Source of the DNA: Sulfitobacter sp043557345
Lineage (GTDB): Bacteria > Pseudomonadota > Alphaproteobacteria > Rhodobacterales > Rhodobacteraceae
Reading direction: 5' to 3'
DNA: 64,000 nucleotides
Assembly: GCF_043557345.1 (NCBI RefSeq)
Contig: NZ_JBIFFV010000010.1
Coordinates: 1 to 64,000, forward strand
Below, in pieces: positions 52,714-60,790 of this stretch (position 1 is the first letter of the stretch; each line of letters opens with the position of its first letter). The position numbers and the translations under genes are program-made. Under the pieces are notes generated by a model. It saw nothing but the letters and a program-made list of their open reading frames with translations, was not told where the DNA came from and did not search any database.

Positions 52714-53943
52714 TCAGCCTTGGTACTTCGACAGGATCATCGACCCGTTGGTGCCGCCGAACCCGAAGGAGTTCGTCATCACCGAGTCGAGGCCCGCGTT
52801 GTCGACCCGCTCGAGCGCGATCTCGGACGCATCCAGCGCCGGGTCGAGGTTCTGCACGTTGATCGACTTGGCGATGAAGTCATTGTCGAGCATCAAGAGC
52901 GAGAAGATCGCCTCAAGCGCGCCGGCAGCGCCTTGTGCGTGGCCGGTCATCGACTTGGTGGAGCTGACGGGCGGGGTGTTGCCCTCACCGAAGACGCGGC
53001 GCACCGCCTCGATCTCGCCCACGTCGCCCACGGGCGTCGAGGTGCCATGGGCGTTGATATAGCCCACCTTGCGGCCCTCGGGCAGGGTCTCCAGCGCCAG
53101 ACGCATCGCGCGCTCGCCGCCCTCGCCAGAGGGGGCGACCATGTCATGCCCGTCGCTGGTGGCGGCATAGCCGGTCACCTCGGCGTAGATTTTCGCACCG
53201 CGCGCCAGCGCGTGGTCGAGGTCTTCGAGCACCAGCATGCCGCCGCCGCCGGAGATCACGAAACCGTCGCGGTCGGCATCAAAAGCGCGGCTCGCCGTCT
53301 CGGGCGCGTCGTTGTATTTCGAGGACATCGCGCCCATGGCGTCGAAGAGGCAGGAAAGCGTCCAGTCCAACTCCTCGCCACCCCCGGCGAACATCACGTC
53401 CTGCTTGCCCAGCATGATCTGCTCGGCCGCGTTGCCGATGCAATGCAGCGAGGTGGAGCAGGCCGAGGTGATGGAATAGTTGATGCCCTTGATCTTGAAA
53501 GCGGTCGACAGGTTCGCGCTCACGGTCGAGGACATGCATTTCGGCACCGCGAAGGGCCCGATGCGCTTGGTCGCGCCGGTGTCCTGCACGATGTTATGCG
53601 CGGCGAACATGGCCGAGGTCGATGGCCCACCGGAGCCTGCCACCAGACCGGTGCGCGGGTTGCTGATTTGCGCCTCGTCCAGACCCGCATCCTTGATCGC
53701 CTGCTGCATGGCGACATAGGCATAGCCCGCGCCCGGCCCCATGAAGCGCAGGGTGCGCTTGTCGATGTGATCGGCCAGATTGATCTTCAGCGTCCCGGCA
53801 ACGCGGCTGCGGAACCCGTGTTCGGCCATCTCCGGGCTGGCTTCGATCCCGGAGGTGCCGTTTTTCAGTGCTTCGAGCACTTCTTCGGCGTTGTTTCCGA
53901 TGGATGAGACAATCCCCAACCCTGTGACGACGACGCGGCGCAT
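52714..53943 (-). CDS. fabB: Beta-ketoacyl-ACP synthase I FabB
   Basis: A 409-residue condensing enzyme. The catalytic Cys is C162 (ITSACSTSLHCIG), and the two His are in NAHGTSTPVGD and KSMTGHAQGAAG. FabB together with FabA is the anaerobic unsaturated fatty acid route. The ATG giving MRRVVVTGLGIVSS is used; a longer frame extends into the aldehyde dehydrogenase promoter. In related genomes fabA normally sits directly upstream; here a two-gene plus-strand cassette intervenes. Confidence 0.95.
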   Translation of the reverse strand: MRRVVVTGLGIVSSIGNNAEEVLEALKNGTSGIEASPEMAEHGFRSRVAGTLKINLADHIDKRTLRFMGPGAGYAYVAMQQAIKDAGLDEAQISNPRTGLVAGSGGPSTSAMFAAHNIVQDTGATKRIGPFAVPKCMSSTVSANLSTAFKIKGINYSITSACSTSLHCIGNAAEQIMLGKQDVMFAGGGEELDWTLSCLFDAMGAMSSKYNDAPETASRAFDADRDGFVISGGGGMLVLEDLDHALARGAKIYAEVTGYAATSDGHDMVAPSGEGGERAMRLALETLPEGRKVGYINAHGTSTPVGDVGEIEAVRRVFGEGNTPPVSSTKSMTGHAQGAAGALEAIFSLLMLDNDFIAKSINVQNLDPALDASEIALERVDNAGLDSVMTNSFGFGGTNGSMILSKYQG

Positions 53944-54106
53944 GCGCAGCACTCCTTTGTTTTGGCAGACCCGGTGTATGCCAGCACGCCCATACGGCGC
54001 AAGCGGTTTGCCGACCCACCACGCGCGAAGATCGCGGTCAAGGTTCTGTGATGGAACGGGGCAGGTGCAGGCGGTGTTGCCCCCCCGAGACATGAAGGAG
54101 GTTAGA

Positions 54107-55486
54107 ATGCCCAAGATCAATACGGTAAATCCCGCCACCGAAGAGGTGCTCGACACCTATGACGTGATGTCCGAAGCCGAAGCGACCCAAGCGGTCGAAG
54201 CCACGCATAAGGCCTTTAAGGAGTGGCGCAAGCTGACCCATGCCGAACGCGCGCCCTATCTGAAAAAGATCGCCGAGAAGCTGCGCGAGAATAAGGAAAG
54301 CCTGTCGGAGTTGATGACCCGCGAGGTGGGCAAGCTCTACAAAGACGGGCTGACCGAGGTCGAACTCTGCGCGCAGATCTTTGAGTATACCGCCGAGAAC
54401 GGCCCCGACATGCTGAAGGACGAAGAGCGCAAACACGCGGGCGGCAAGAAACGCGGTGTGGTGACCTATCAGCCCATCGGCGTAATCTATCAGATTCAGC
54501 CGTGGAACTTCCCCCTCTACCAGCCCGTGCGCGTGCTGGCCGCGAACCTGATGACCGGCAACGGCTGCGTCCTGAAACATGCGGAAATCTGCACCGGCAG
54601 CGGCCTGCGACTGAAAGAGCTTTGCGAAGAAGCGGGCCTGCCCAAAGACCTGTTCAACGTCATTATCATCGACCACGATACCTCCGACAAGCTGATCGGG
54701 CACAAGCTGGTCCGCGGCGTGACCATGACCGGCTCTGACAGCGCGGGCAGCCATATAGGGGCCGAGGCCGCGAAACATCTGAAGAAATCCGTGCTCGAAC
54801 TGGGGTCGAACGACGCCTATCTCGTGCTTGACGACGCCGATATCGAAACGGCGGTGAAATTCTCGACCATGGGGCGGCTTTACAACAATGGCCAGACCTG
54901 CGTGTCGGCCAAGCGTTTCATCGTGACCGAGAAGAATTACGACGCTTTCGTTAGCGCCTATGTCGATGCGATGAAGGCGATCCCGATGGGCGATCCGATG
55001 GACGAAGACACCAAGCTTGGACCTTTGTCGAGCCAAGAGCAGTTCGAAACCGTCCGCGATCAGGTGAAAGAGAGCGTCGAGAAGGGGGCCAAGGTGCTTT
55101 GCGGTGGCGAAGTGCCCGACCGCACGGGCGCCTATTATCCTGCGACCGTATTGGCCGAGGTCAAGCCGGGCATGCCAGCCTATGACGATGAAATCTTCGG
55201 CCCCGTCGCCTCGGTCATCCGGGCGAAGGATGACGAAGACGCGATGCGCATTGCCAATGACAGCCGCTATGGTCTGGGCGGCGGCATCTTCTGCACGGAT
55301 GAAGAACACGCTCTGCGCCTTGCGCGCGATGAATTCGACACCGGCATGGTGCGGATCAACAACTTTGGCGCTGCCGATCCGAATATGCCTTTTGGCGGGG
55401 TGAAGGACTCCGGCTACGGGCGCGAGCATGGTGGCTTTGGCATGAAAGAATTCGTCAACGCCAAGTCGATTTTCCTGCCGTCGTAA
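54107..55486 (+). CDS. NAD(P)-dependent aldehyde dehydrogenase, succinate-semialdehyde type
   Basis: A 459-residue ALDH. The ATG follows AAGGAGGT, a very strong site. PWNFPLYQPVRVLAANLMTGN is the cofactor loop, the general-base Glu is in LELGSNDAYLVL, and the nucleophile Cys in NNGQTCVSAKRF. The C-terminal 'PFGGVKDSGYGREHG' is typical. Sequence style is near the GabD/YneI succinate-semialdehyde branch; the true substrate is not settled. It lies on the plus strand between fabB and fabA. Confidence 0.9.
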   Translation: MPKINTVNPATEEVLDTYDVMSEAEATQAVEATHKAFKEWRKLTHAERAPYLKKIAEKLRENKESLSELMTREVGKLYKDGLTEVELCAQIFEYTAENGPDMLKDEERKHAGGKKRGVVTYQPIGVIYQIQPWNFPLYQPVRVLAANLMTGNGCVLKHAEICTGSGLRLKELCEEAGLPKDLFNVIIIDHDTSDKLIGHKLVRGVTMTGSDSAGSHIGAEAAKHLKKSVLELGSNDAYLVLDDADIETAVKFSTMGRLYNNGQTCVSAKRFIVTEKNYDAFVSAYVDAMKAIPMGDPMDEDTKLGPLSSQEQFETVRDQVKESVEKGAKVLCGGEVPDRTGAYYPATVLAEVKPGMPAYDDEIFGPVASVIRAKDDEDAMRIANDSRYGLGGGIFCTDEEHALRLARDEFDTGMVRINNFGAADPNMPFGGVKDSGYGREHGGFGMKEFVNAKSIFLPS

Positions 55487-55550
55487 CCGGAAAAGGGCGG
55501 GCGGCGCCTGTGCCTCCCGCTCGTCTAAAATAAAACCCAAGAGGTTCCAT

Positions 55551-56153
55551 ATGACCAAGAAAGTACTTGTCGCCGGTGCGACCGGCAAAACCGGGCGTTT
55601 GCTTGTCAGTGAATTGAAAGATCGCGGGGCCGAGCCGATCGCACTGGTGCGCGACGGCTCCGACACGTCTGTTCTGCCAAAGGGCACCGAAGAGCGGAAG
55701 GGTGATCTAACCAACCTGCAAGCGGGTGTCTGTGACGGTGTTGACGCCGTTGTCTTCGCCGCCGGGTCGGGCAGCAGCACCGGGCCGGAGATGACGGAAA
55801 AGGTCGACCGCGAAGGCGCGCAGCGTTTGGTTGATCTGGCCCGCGAGGCTAGGGTCGACCGCTTCGTGATGCTGAGTTCGGTGGGCGCCGACAACCCGCC
55901 TGAGGATCATGAGATGACCCATTACCTAAAGGCGAAACAGGCGGCGGATGAACATCTGCAAGGCTCTGGCCTGACCCATTCGATCCTGCGGCCCGTGGCG
56001 CTGACCGATGACCCCAAGACCAATGCGGTCAAACTGGGCGAGGGTGTCGATCAGAAGGGTGAGGCGCATCGTGCTGACGTGGCCGCCGTATTGGCCGAGG
56101 CCGCTGTGACCGGGCGGCATGACGGTAAGGTGCAAGACATGCAGACGCTTTGA
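55551..56153 (+). CDS. NAD(P)-binding atypical SDR family protein
   Basis: A 200-residue Rossmann protein. VLVAGATGKTGRLLVSELK is the TGxxGxxG nucleotide motif of atypical SDRs (NAD(P)H-binding, YwnB/HIM1-like). DRFVMLSSVGADNP and LTHSILRPVALTDDPKTN follow. The usual Tyr-Lys pair is not present, so it may be a flavin/NADPH reductase or a sensor. It follows the ALDH by 64 bases and is closed by a terminator. Confidence 0.82.
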   Translation: MTKKVLVAGATGKTGRLLVSELKDRGAEPIALVRDGSDTSVLPKGTEERKGDLTNLQAGVCDGVDAVVFAAGSGSSTGPEMTEKVDREGAQRLVDLAREARVDRFVMLSSVGADNPPEDHEMTHYLKAKQAADEHLQGSGLTHSILRPVALTDDPKTNAVKLGEGVDQKGEAHRADVAAVLAEAAVTGRHDGKVQDMQTL

Positions 56154-56167
56154 GCGGCAATGCAAAA

Positions 56168-56192
56168 GGGGGCCGCCTGGCCCCCCGTTTTT
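56168..56192 (+). terminator. Rho-independent terminator after NAD(P)-binding gene
   Basis: GGGGGCC / GGCCCCC stem with a 4-base loop followed by CGTTTTT. It ends the ALDH-SDR transcript and could also act against the convergent fabA message. Confidence 0.8.
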
Positions 56193-56214
56193 ATATCCGT
56201 AAAATCGCAGCGGC

Positions 56215-56724
56215 TCAGCTCTCGCTAAGGGCGACTTTCATGTCTTTTACCTGATAGATCACTTCGCCATCGGCTTCGACGATGCCGTCAGCCACGCCCA
56301 TGGTCAGGCGGCGGGTCTGCATCGCCTTGGTGAAGTCGATCTTGTAGGTCAGCATCTTGCGGTCCGGGCGCACCATGCCGGTGAGCTTCACCTCGCCCAC
56401 GCCGAGCGCATAACCGCGCCCCTGCCAGCCGCGCCAGCCGAGGTTGAAGCCGGTGAGCTGCCACAGACCGTCGAGGCCAAGGCAGCCGGGCATGATCGGA
56501 TTGCCGGGGAAGTGGCATTCAAAGAACCACAGGTCCGGGGTGATATCGAACTCGGCGGTGATATGGCCCTTGCCATGGGCGCCGCCATCGGCCGAGACAT
56601 CGGTGATCCGGTCCATCATGAGCATCGGCGGGGCGGGAAGCTGTGCGTTGCCGGGGCCAAAAAGCTCACCGCGGGCGCATTTCAGCAGATCTTCCTTGTC
56701 GAAACTCGTGGGGTAGTCGGCCAT
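56215..56724 (-). CDS. fabA: 3-hydroxydecanoyl-ACP dehydratase/isomerase FabA
   Basis: A 169-residue hot-dog enzyme that introduces the cis double bond at C10. Active-site His71 (FFECHFPGNPIMPGC) and Asp85 are at nearly the same positions as in E. coli FabA. It is divergent from irr with a palindromic site in between. Downstream on the minus strand the fabB-fabI pair lies beyond the inserted plus-strand genes, so fabA is now transcribed on its own. Confidence 0.95.
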   Translation of the reverse strand: MADYPTSFDKEDLLKCARGELFGPGNAQLPAPPMLMMDRITDVSADGGAHGKGHITAEFDITPDLWFFECHFPGNPIMPGCLGLDGLWQLTGFNLGWRGWQGRGYALGVGEVKLTGMVRPDRKMLTYKIDFTKAMQTRRLTMGVADGIVEADGEVIYQVKDMKVALSES

Positions 56725-56827
56725 CCTGCGGCTCTCCTGCTGCTCTGTTATAACGTCCGGCCCCGTTTAGCACCCCGCCGCCGCGTGCCGCAAGGGCGCG
56801 GCAGGGGCGCTGCGACGATTGATGCAA

Positions 56828-56845
56828 GGTTTTCAATTGAAAACC
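56828..56845. promoter_or_regulatory. Perfect 18-bp palindrome between fabA and irr
   Basis: GGTTTTCAATTGAAAACC is an exact palindrome. It lies 43 bases before the irr start and 104 bases before fabA, in the only AT-rich part of the gap. Autoregulation by Irr is the simplest idea, or a fatty-acid regulator. Which protein binds is unknown. Confidence 0.6.
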
Positions 56846-56887
56846 GGGGATTTCCTCCTTTATATGACCCTGAAAGGCAGGGAACTG

Positions 56888-57307
56888 ATGTCCGTAGAGG
56901 TACAAGAGGTCGGAACGCGCTGGTTAGCTCAGGCCGGGCTGCGCCCCACGCGCCAACGTGTCACGCTGGCAAGCCTTCTGGTGGGCGATGGGCAAGACCG
57001 CCACGTCACCGCCGAAAGCCTGTTCGAGGCCGCGAAGGGGCAGGGCGAGGCCGTGTCGCTGGCCACGGTCTACAACACGCTGCGCGCGTTCTGCGATGCC
57101 GGGCTGTTGCAGGAGGTGACTGTGGATGGCTCGAAAAGCTATTTCGACACCAACACCCATGACCACCCGCATTTCTTCTGGGAAGACGACAGCAAGCTGA
57201 CCGATGCGCCCTCGGAGCAATTGGTCATCGCACAGCTTCCCTATGCGCCCGAAGGGGCCGAGATTGCCTCGGTCGATGTGGTGATCCGGCTGCGCCGGAA
57301 GACCTGA
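56888..57307 (+). CDS. irr: Fur-family iron response regulator Irr
   Basis: A 139-residue Fur-family protein. The winged helix LAQAGLRPTRQRVTLASLL with VSLATVYNTLRAF is clear. The dimer/metal region has HDHPHFFWEDDSKLTD (His 91, 93, 95), the Irr form that binds haem, and it lacks the CxxC pairs of Fur. In alphaproteobacteria Irr represses haem synthesis and activates iron uptake when haem is low. The ATG (MSVEVQEVG) is chosen over an earlier one with no site. It could act on the iron loci in this window. Confidence 0.92.
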   Translation: MSVEVQEVGTRWLAQAGLRPTRQRVTLASLLVGDGQDRHVTAESLFEAAKGQGEAVSLATVYNTLRAFCDAGLLQEVTVDGSKSYFDTNTHDHPHFFWEDDSKLTDAPSEQLVIAQLPYAPEGAEIASVDVVIRLRRKT

Positions 57308-57309
57308 AC

Positions 57310-57329
57310 CGGCGGGGCACACCCCGCCG
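57310..57329. terminator. Bidirectional hairpin between irr and pmtA
   Basis: A perfect 8-bp stem CGGCGGGG / CCCCGCCG with a CACA loop in the convergent gap. No T-tract. Confidence 0.6.
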
Positions 57330-57338
57330 CCTGCGTGA

Positions 57339-57956
57339 TCAGCCGCCTTTGCGCAGCACCAAGAAGGTCATCATCCCCATGGGCGGCAGGGCGCGTTCGT
57401 CTTCGACCTCCAGCGCGTCTTGTTGCAGCACGGTCTCCATCTCGAAATCCGAATGCCAGCCGAGCGTATTCGCAAAGGGGGCCGAGACTTTTTCCAGAAA
57501 GCCGAGCACGCCCGTGGTGCGCATGAAATGGTTGGCGATAACCACCTGACCGCCGGGTTTCAGCACGCGGGCGATTTCCTCCATCACACGCTCGGGCTCG
57601 GGCACCACGGAGAGCACATGCATCGCGGCGATCGTGTCGAAACTGGCATCGGGGAAGTCGAGGTCGCGCGCGTCCATCTGGCGCAAGCCCGCGACATGTT
57701 GCAGCCCTTCGCGGGTGACGCGCTGGCGGGCCTTGGCAAGCATTTCGTCACTGAAATCAATGCCGGTGACCGAGAGGTGCGGCGCATAGTGGGGCAGGGA
57801 CAGGCCAGTGCCGACCCCCACTTCAAGGACAGAGCCGCTGCCCTTGTTGATATGGGCCACGACATGGCGGCGACCGCCACTGGTCAGGGCGCCGAAGGTC
57901 TTGTCGTAGATCGGTGCCCAACGGGCATAGGATGTCTCGACCGCCTTGATGTCCAT
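57339..57956 (-). CDS. pmtA: Phosphatidylethanolamine N-methyltransferase PmtA
   Basis: A 205-residue SAM methyltransferase close in length and style to Rhodobacter PmtA. SYARWAPIYDKTFGALTSGGRR opens it, the SAM motif is VLEVGVGTGLSLPHY, and 'GIDFSDEMLAKAR' follows. It makes phosphatidylcholine from PE. It starts 1 base after the pssA stop and ends the psd-pssA-pmtA operon, so PE is made and methylated by one transcript. Confidence 0.9.
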   Translation of the reverse strand: MDIKAVETSYARWAPIYDKTFGALTSGGRRHVVAHINKGSGSVLEVGVGTGLSLPHYAPHLSVTGIDFSDEMLAKARQRVTREGLQHVAGLRQMDARDLDFPDASFDTIAAMHVLSVVPEPERVMEEIARVLKPGGQVVIANHFMRTTGVLGFLEKVSAPFANTLGWHSDFEMETVLQQDALEVEDERALPPMGMMTFLVLRKGG

Positions 57957-57957
57957 T

Positions 57958-58737
57958 TCAATTCCTTTTGGTTAAACCCGTTTTCCGTGCTCTCAGAAGC
58001 CCCCAGATCACCATGCCGATATAGGCCAAGCAAAGCACGACGAGCGTGGTCCAAGCGTAGGTGGCCAGGGCGGCGGCGAAAATTGCCACGCCCACCAGCA
58101 GGTATTTCACATGGCGTCGGGAGACTTTGGTGGTTTTGAAAGACCATGTAGGGATGCGGCTGATCATCAGAAAACCGATCAGCACCATATGCAGGCAGAT
58201 CATCCAGTCGGGCAGGATCGGCCGATTGTGAAAAGCAAAGGACAGCGTCATCGGCAAGAGCACCAGCAGCGCGCCCGCGGGCGAGGGGATGCCGGTGAAG
58301 AAAGAACCGGATTCCCCCACCGCATCGCCGTTCTTGGCCTTGGCCGCTTCGGCCTTGTCGTTGACGTTGAACCGCGCCAGTCGCACCACGCAGCAAACCG
58401 CATAGATCAGCACGGAAATCCAGGCCGCCGAGCGCATGTCCTGCAGCGCCCAAAAATAGAGGATCAGCGGCGGGGCCACGCCGAAGTTCAGGAAATCGGC
58501 CAGCGAGTCGAGTTCCGCGCCCATCGGGCTGGAAGACCGCAAAAGCCGCGCAAGCCGCCCGTCCAAGCCATCCAGCACGCAGGCCAGAAGGATCAGTTGC
58601 ACCGCCAGCACGTAGTTGCCCTGCACCCCAAAGCGGATCGCCGATAGCCCTGCGCAAATCGCGGTGATCGTCAGCGCATTGGGCAGAAGCTGGATCAGCG
58701 CAAGGTCCGCGCCGGTCTTTTCAGAAGGGGGGCGCAT
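57958..58737 (-). CDS. pssA: CDP-diacylglycerol-serine O-phosphatidyltransferase PssA
   Basis: A 259-residue membrane enzyme of the CDP-alcohol phosphatidyltransferase family. The motif DGLDGRLARLLRSSSPMGAELDSLAD carries the D-G-x2-A-R-x8-G-x3-D-x3-D active site. Several helices follow. The internal ATG (MRPPSEKTG) is used. It makes phosphatidylserine, which Psd decarboxylates. The gene starts 10 bases after psd. Confidence 0.92.
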   Translation of the reverse strand: MRPPSEKTGADLALIQLLPNALTITAICAGLSAIRFGVQGNYVLAVQLILLACVLDGLDGRLARLLRSSSPMGAELDSLADFLNFGVAPPLILYFWALQDMRSAAWISVLIYAVCCVVRLARFNVNDKAEAAKAKNGDAVGESGSFFTGIPSPAGALLVLLPMTLSFAFHNRPILPDWMICLHMVLIGFLMISRIPTWSFKTTKVSRRHVKYLLVGVAIFAAALATYAWTTLVVLCLAYIGMVIWGLLRARKTGLTKRN

Positions 58738-58747
58738 GGGGTCTTTC

Positions 58748-59440
58748 CTAAAGCGGGGCGGTCTCTGCAACCGGCTGTTTCAACTCGGCCAGCACGGTTT
58801 CCCCGGCGACCATGGTCTGCCCGATGCGCACCATCGGGTCGACGCCTTCGGGCAGGTAAACATCTAGCCGGGAGCCGAAGCGGATCAAGCCGAAGCGTTC
58901 GCCGGTCTCAAGCCCGTCGCCGGATTTCACGAAGCAAACGATGCGCCGCGCCACGAGGCCCGCGATCTGCACCACCGCGATGTCGCGCCCGTCGTCCATG
59001 CGGATGCACAGGCTGTTGCGCTCGTTGTCGGCGCTGGCCTTGTCGAGCGAGGCGTTGAAGAACTTGCCCGGCCGGTAGGCCACGGCCTGCACCTTGCCCG
59101 CGACCGGGGCGCGGTTGATGTGGCAGTTAAAGACGCTCATGAAAACGCTGACGCGGGTCAGCGGCACATCCGGCATGCCCAGTTCGGCGGGGGGCACCGC
59201 AGGCTCGATGAGTGAGACGATGCCATCGGCGGGGCTGACGATCAGGTCGGGCCGGTCCGGAGTCACACGCTCGGGGTCGCGAAAGAAGTAGTAGCACCAG
59301 ATCGTCAGGCCCACGCCGATCCAGCCGAGGACTTCTTCGATAGCGAAGAGCACCAGCGTGACGGCGGCGAAGATCGCCACGAATTTGATGCCCTCGCGGT
59401 GCATCGGTTTGATGAATGTGTCGAGCATGTTGACGGCCAT
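58748..59440 (-). CDS. psd: Phosphatidylserine decarboxylase proenzyme Psd
   Basis: A 230-residue proenzyme of the short type. The self-cleavage site is Gly189-Ser190 (RFGSRLDVYLP), giving a pyruvoyl alpha chain of about 41 residues. 'FMSVFNCHINRAPVAGKV' carries the active-site His, and an N-terminal helix anchors it to the membrane. It is the first gene of psd-pssA-pmtA. Confidence 0.94.
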   Translation of the reverse strand: MAVNMLDTFIKPMHREGIKFVAIFAAVTLVLFAIEEVLGWIGVGLTIWCYYFFRDPERVTPDRPDLIVSPADGIVSLIEPAVPPAELGMPDVPLTRVSVFMSVFNCHINRAPVAGKVQAVAYRPGKFFNASLDKASADNERNSLCIRMDDGRDIAVVQIAGLVARRIVCFVKSGDGLETGERFGLIRFGSRLDVYLPEGVDPMVRIGQTMVAGETVLAELKQPVAETAPL

Positions 59441-59798
59441 CGGACCCTCCGTTGTGGCTGTCTTCCGTCATAGGAGCATGGCGGGCGAGTGCAAGGAGGT
59501 TTTGGGCGCGCGCCGGATTTGGGCGGTTGGACGTAAAGCGGTAAGGGCAGCGCACTTCGGGGGAAAGTTTGAGAGGGCCACCGATGCCGGCGGCGTCTTG
59601 TCCATGCGTCGAAAAGGCCAGCCGCCATGCGCAGAGGGCATCGCCCACCCTGGTGGGCGATGAGCGGTCGCGTGATGTGGGGCGGTCATTCTAGACCTTT
59701 GCCGGTCCGTCTGGCGAAACATGGCAAGATCGCCCTCCGGGGGGAGGGAGGGCGATGCCCGTGGTTCCCACGGGCGGGTCGGTTGAAAGGGGAGCCTG
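59441..59798. other. Intergenic region with three hairpins
   Basis: About 360 bases with the psd promoter at the left. A perfect 11-bp stem (CATCGCCCACC / GGTGGGCGATG, CT apex) is at 59639-59662, an ATCGCCCTCC-type stem at about 59731-59757, and a GCCCGTGG / CCACGGGC stem at about 59757-59775. The last two lie downstream of the minus-strand glycosyltransferase-like gene and may end it. No gene is seen. Confidence 0.55.
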
Positions 59799-60668
59799 TC
59801 AGAACCACTGCCCCGGCTCCATCAAACCCAGATCCATCAACTGCCGGGAATGCCACTCGAACGGCTCGGAGTTATGCCATTGGAATGTGGGAATGTCATA
59901 GCGGCTGCCGGGATTGCGCTTCAGCGCCTTGGCCGTGCGGAACGAGCAGATCGCCGCCGTGACGTTGTGATGCCATTCGCAGGCGTAGGTGTTGTATTCT
60001 TCGTCGTTGAACCTGTGGTCGCCGCGCAGCTGCAGCCCCGGTTTGGCGCGAAACAGCGGAATACGGTCGATCTTGCGGCTTTGTGGCGGCACATGTTCCT
60101 CGAACCGCCAGCGCAGCCCGCCAAAGAAATCAAGCTGCCGTTCCTTGGGATGCCCGTCTCGGGCCGTATCCTTGCGCGCCAGCGCGTAATAGCCCGAGCG
60201 GTCCAAATGCGCCTGATCCAGTGAGACGGCATTGGGGTGTCGCTTGAGGTCCAGCGCATAGAGGTCCACCACATAGGCCAGCATCGCATCGCGCCGCTCT
60301 TCGCTGTGAAAGGCCAGCAATTCCTTGACGTTGCGCGTCTCGCTGAAAGGGTGAAACAGGTATTCCGCGTTGTAGCAGTAGTAAAGCCACTGCCCCGGCA
60401 CCGCCGCGATCATGTGGTTCACGGCCCGCTCCAGCGCGGCTTCGGCGGTGGCGTCATAGTCCACCCGCAGCACGCTTTCCTCCAGGTCGCGGGGCAGGTC
60501 GAAACCGGGCGGCATCAGCGCCACGACGCTGTCGAACCCCGCCTGCTGATGGTGGCGCAGGGTGGTGTCGACCTCAACCGCATCCTCGACAAAGATCATG
60601 GCGATGGGGCCTGTGTTCAGCACCGTGCGGGCCTCTTTGATAAGCTGGTCGAGATCGCGATATCGCAT
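59799..60668 (-). CDS. Uncharacterised glycosyltransferase-like protein
   Basis: A 289-residue soluble protein from the ATG opening MRYRDLDQLIKEAR; another ATG 51 bases earlier is possible but has no ribosome binding site. The first 40 residues (GPIAMIFVEDAVEVDTTLRHHQQAGFDSVVAL) resemble the nucleotide-sugar-binding start of GT2/GT92-like enzymes. WLYYCYNAEYLFHPFSETR could take the place of a DxD region. I cannot name a family with confidence. It is divergent from miaB. Confidence 0.6.
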   Translation of the reverse strand: MRYRDLDQLIKEARTVLNTGPIAMIFVEDAVEVDTTLRHHQQAGFDSVVALMPPGFDLPRDLEESVLRVDYDATAEAALERAVNHMIAAVPGQWLYYCYNAEYLFHPFSETRNVKELLAFHSEERRDAMLAYVVDLYALDLKRHPNAVSLDQAHLDRSGYYALARKDTARDGHPKERQLDFFGGLRWRFEEHVPPQSRKIDRIPLFRAKPGLQLRGDHRFNDEEYNTYACEWHHNVTAAICSFRTAKALKRNPGSRYDIPTFQWHNSEPFEWHSRQLMDLGLMEPGQWF

Positions 60669-60790
60669 AGGCCCCCGCTGGAATTTGCCGCTGGTAAAGT
60701 CGGCCAATTCCGGGTGCATTGCAAGACGCGGCCACCGCTGTTAGACGACGCCATCTGCCCGAAATCCGTCAAAACCCTTGGATGCCCGCC

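Noticed and set aside
52075..53907. 610-codon plus-strand open frame
   Set aside because: It lies antisense over fabI and fabB, both with intact active sites.
54038..55894. 618-codon minus-strand open frame
   Set aside because: It is antisense to the aldehyde dehydrogenase and part of the SDR gene; its translation shows no family pattern.
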